A stretch of DNA of 5,241 nucleotides from JABIBT01 sp964481835 (GTDB lineage: Archaea > Nanobdellota > Nanobdellia > SCGC-AAA011-G17 > PNOQ01), in contig CAYZTT010000028.1 of assembly GCA_964481835.1 (NCBI GenBank), positions 1-5,241 on the forward strand. The letters run 5' to 3'. Below the pieces are notes generated by a model that had not been told where the DNA came from, ran no database searches, and was given only the letters and a program-made list of their open reading frames with translations. The position numbers and the translations under genes are program-made. This document shows, piece by piece, positions 5,087-5,241 of the stretch (position 1 is its first letter; every line of letters begins with the position of its first letter).

Positions 5087-5241
5087 ATGAAACTTAATCC
5101 TAAGACCAAATTACTCTTAGTTAGGTTAATTCCAATTCTGCTAATAGTTCTTTTTGCAATTGGAGTTTTCTACCAATTCTACGAATTTTGATTGTGGGGA
5201 AAGTAAATCTTGTTATGATCGGCATATGGAATCCTGTAAAA
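5087..5241 (+). CDS. Membrane-anchored Cys-containing protein start, apparent frameshift, partial
   Basis: From the ATG at 5087 the frame reads a short basic N-terminus (MKLNPKTK), then one hydrophobic helix (about residues 9-29, with LLIVLFAIGVF), and stops after 34 codons at TGA 5189-5191. Skipping one T in the TTTT run at 5186-5189 continues the chain as YEF-DCGESKSCYDRHMESCK, open to the window edge, with cysteines spaced C-x5-C-x7-C. Short N-terminal anchors followed by such D-C-G...C...C segments are familiar in exported DPANN proteins, though I cannot name a family. The upstream TATA box supports the start. So this is either a 34-aa membrane miniprotein or, more likely, a frameshifted (or programmed +1 frameshift, or miscalled homopolymer) exported protein running off the window. 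Confidence 0.5.

Noticed and set aside
1..5241. CRISPR array, insertion sequence or transposon ends
   Set aside because: No regularly spaced repeats, no transposase-like frame and no terminal inverted repeats were seen on reading both strands.

Overview
The window looks archaeal, AT-rich, and probably from a reduced-genome lineage of the DPANN type (Woesearchaeota/Pacearchaeota-like). The archaeal assignment rests on a group II chaperonin (thermosome), an archaeal-type DnaG, TATA-box promoters placed about 25-30 nt before start codons (leaderless mRNAs), and an RNA that looks like an archaeal H/ACA guide. The DPANN placement is inference from gene style and compact spacing, not a database result.

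Layout. Positions 1-1064 (minus) hold the first 354 codons of a thermosome subunit; its 3' end lies outside the window. An 81-bp divergent promoter region separates it from a two-CBS-domain protein (1146-1592, plus). Three tandem genes follow (1628-2107, 2147-2644, 2686-3177). They encode paralogous proteins of 159-165 aa that I cannot assign to a named family, and each gene has its own TATA box. A small minus-strand gene (3170-3535), with a CxxCxxHxH cluster, overlaps the end of the third paralog by 8 bp.

Positions 3536-3818 contain no protein gene but are densely used: two divergent TATA boxes, a structured RNA of about 80 nt with H/ACA sRNA architecture (about 3618-3700), a further TATA box, and an 87-nt leader for dnaG. 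That leader contains mutually exclusive base pairings, one of them next to the Shine-Dalgarno. The dnaG gene (3819-5048) is complete. It is followed by a T-rich stretch and the start of a membrane-anchored cysteine-containing protein (5087-5241), whose frame is broken at a TTTT run.

How the genes relate. Nearly every gene has its own promoter, so this is a run of single-gene units rather than one operon. Known biology links two neighbours loosely to RNA metabolism: archaeal DnaG is a component of the RNA exosome, and the H/ACA RNA would guide rRNA pseudouridylation. The strongest leads are the unannotated H/ACA-like RNA with a guide pocket resembling 23S rRNA helix 69, the switch-like dnaG leader, and the tandem triplicated protein family.
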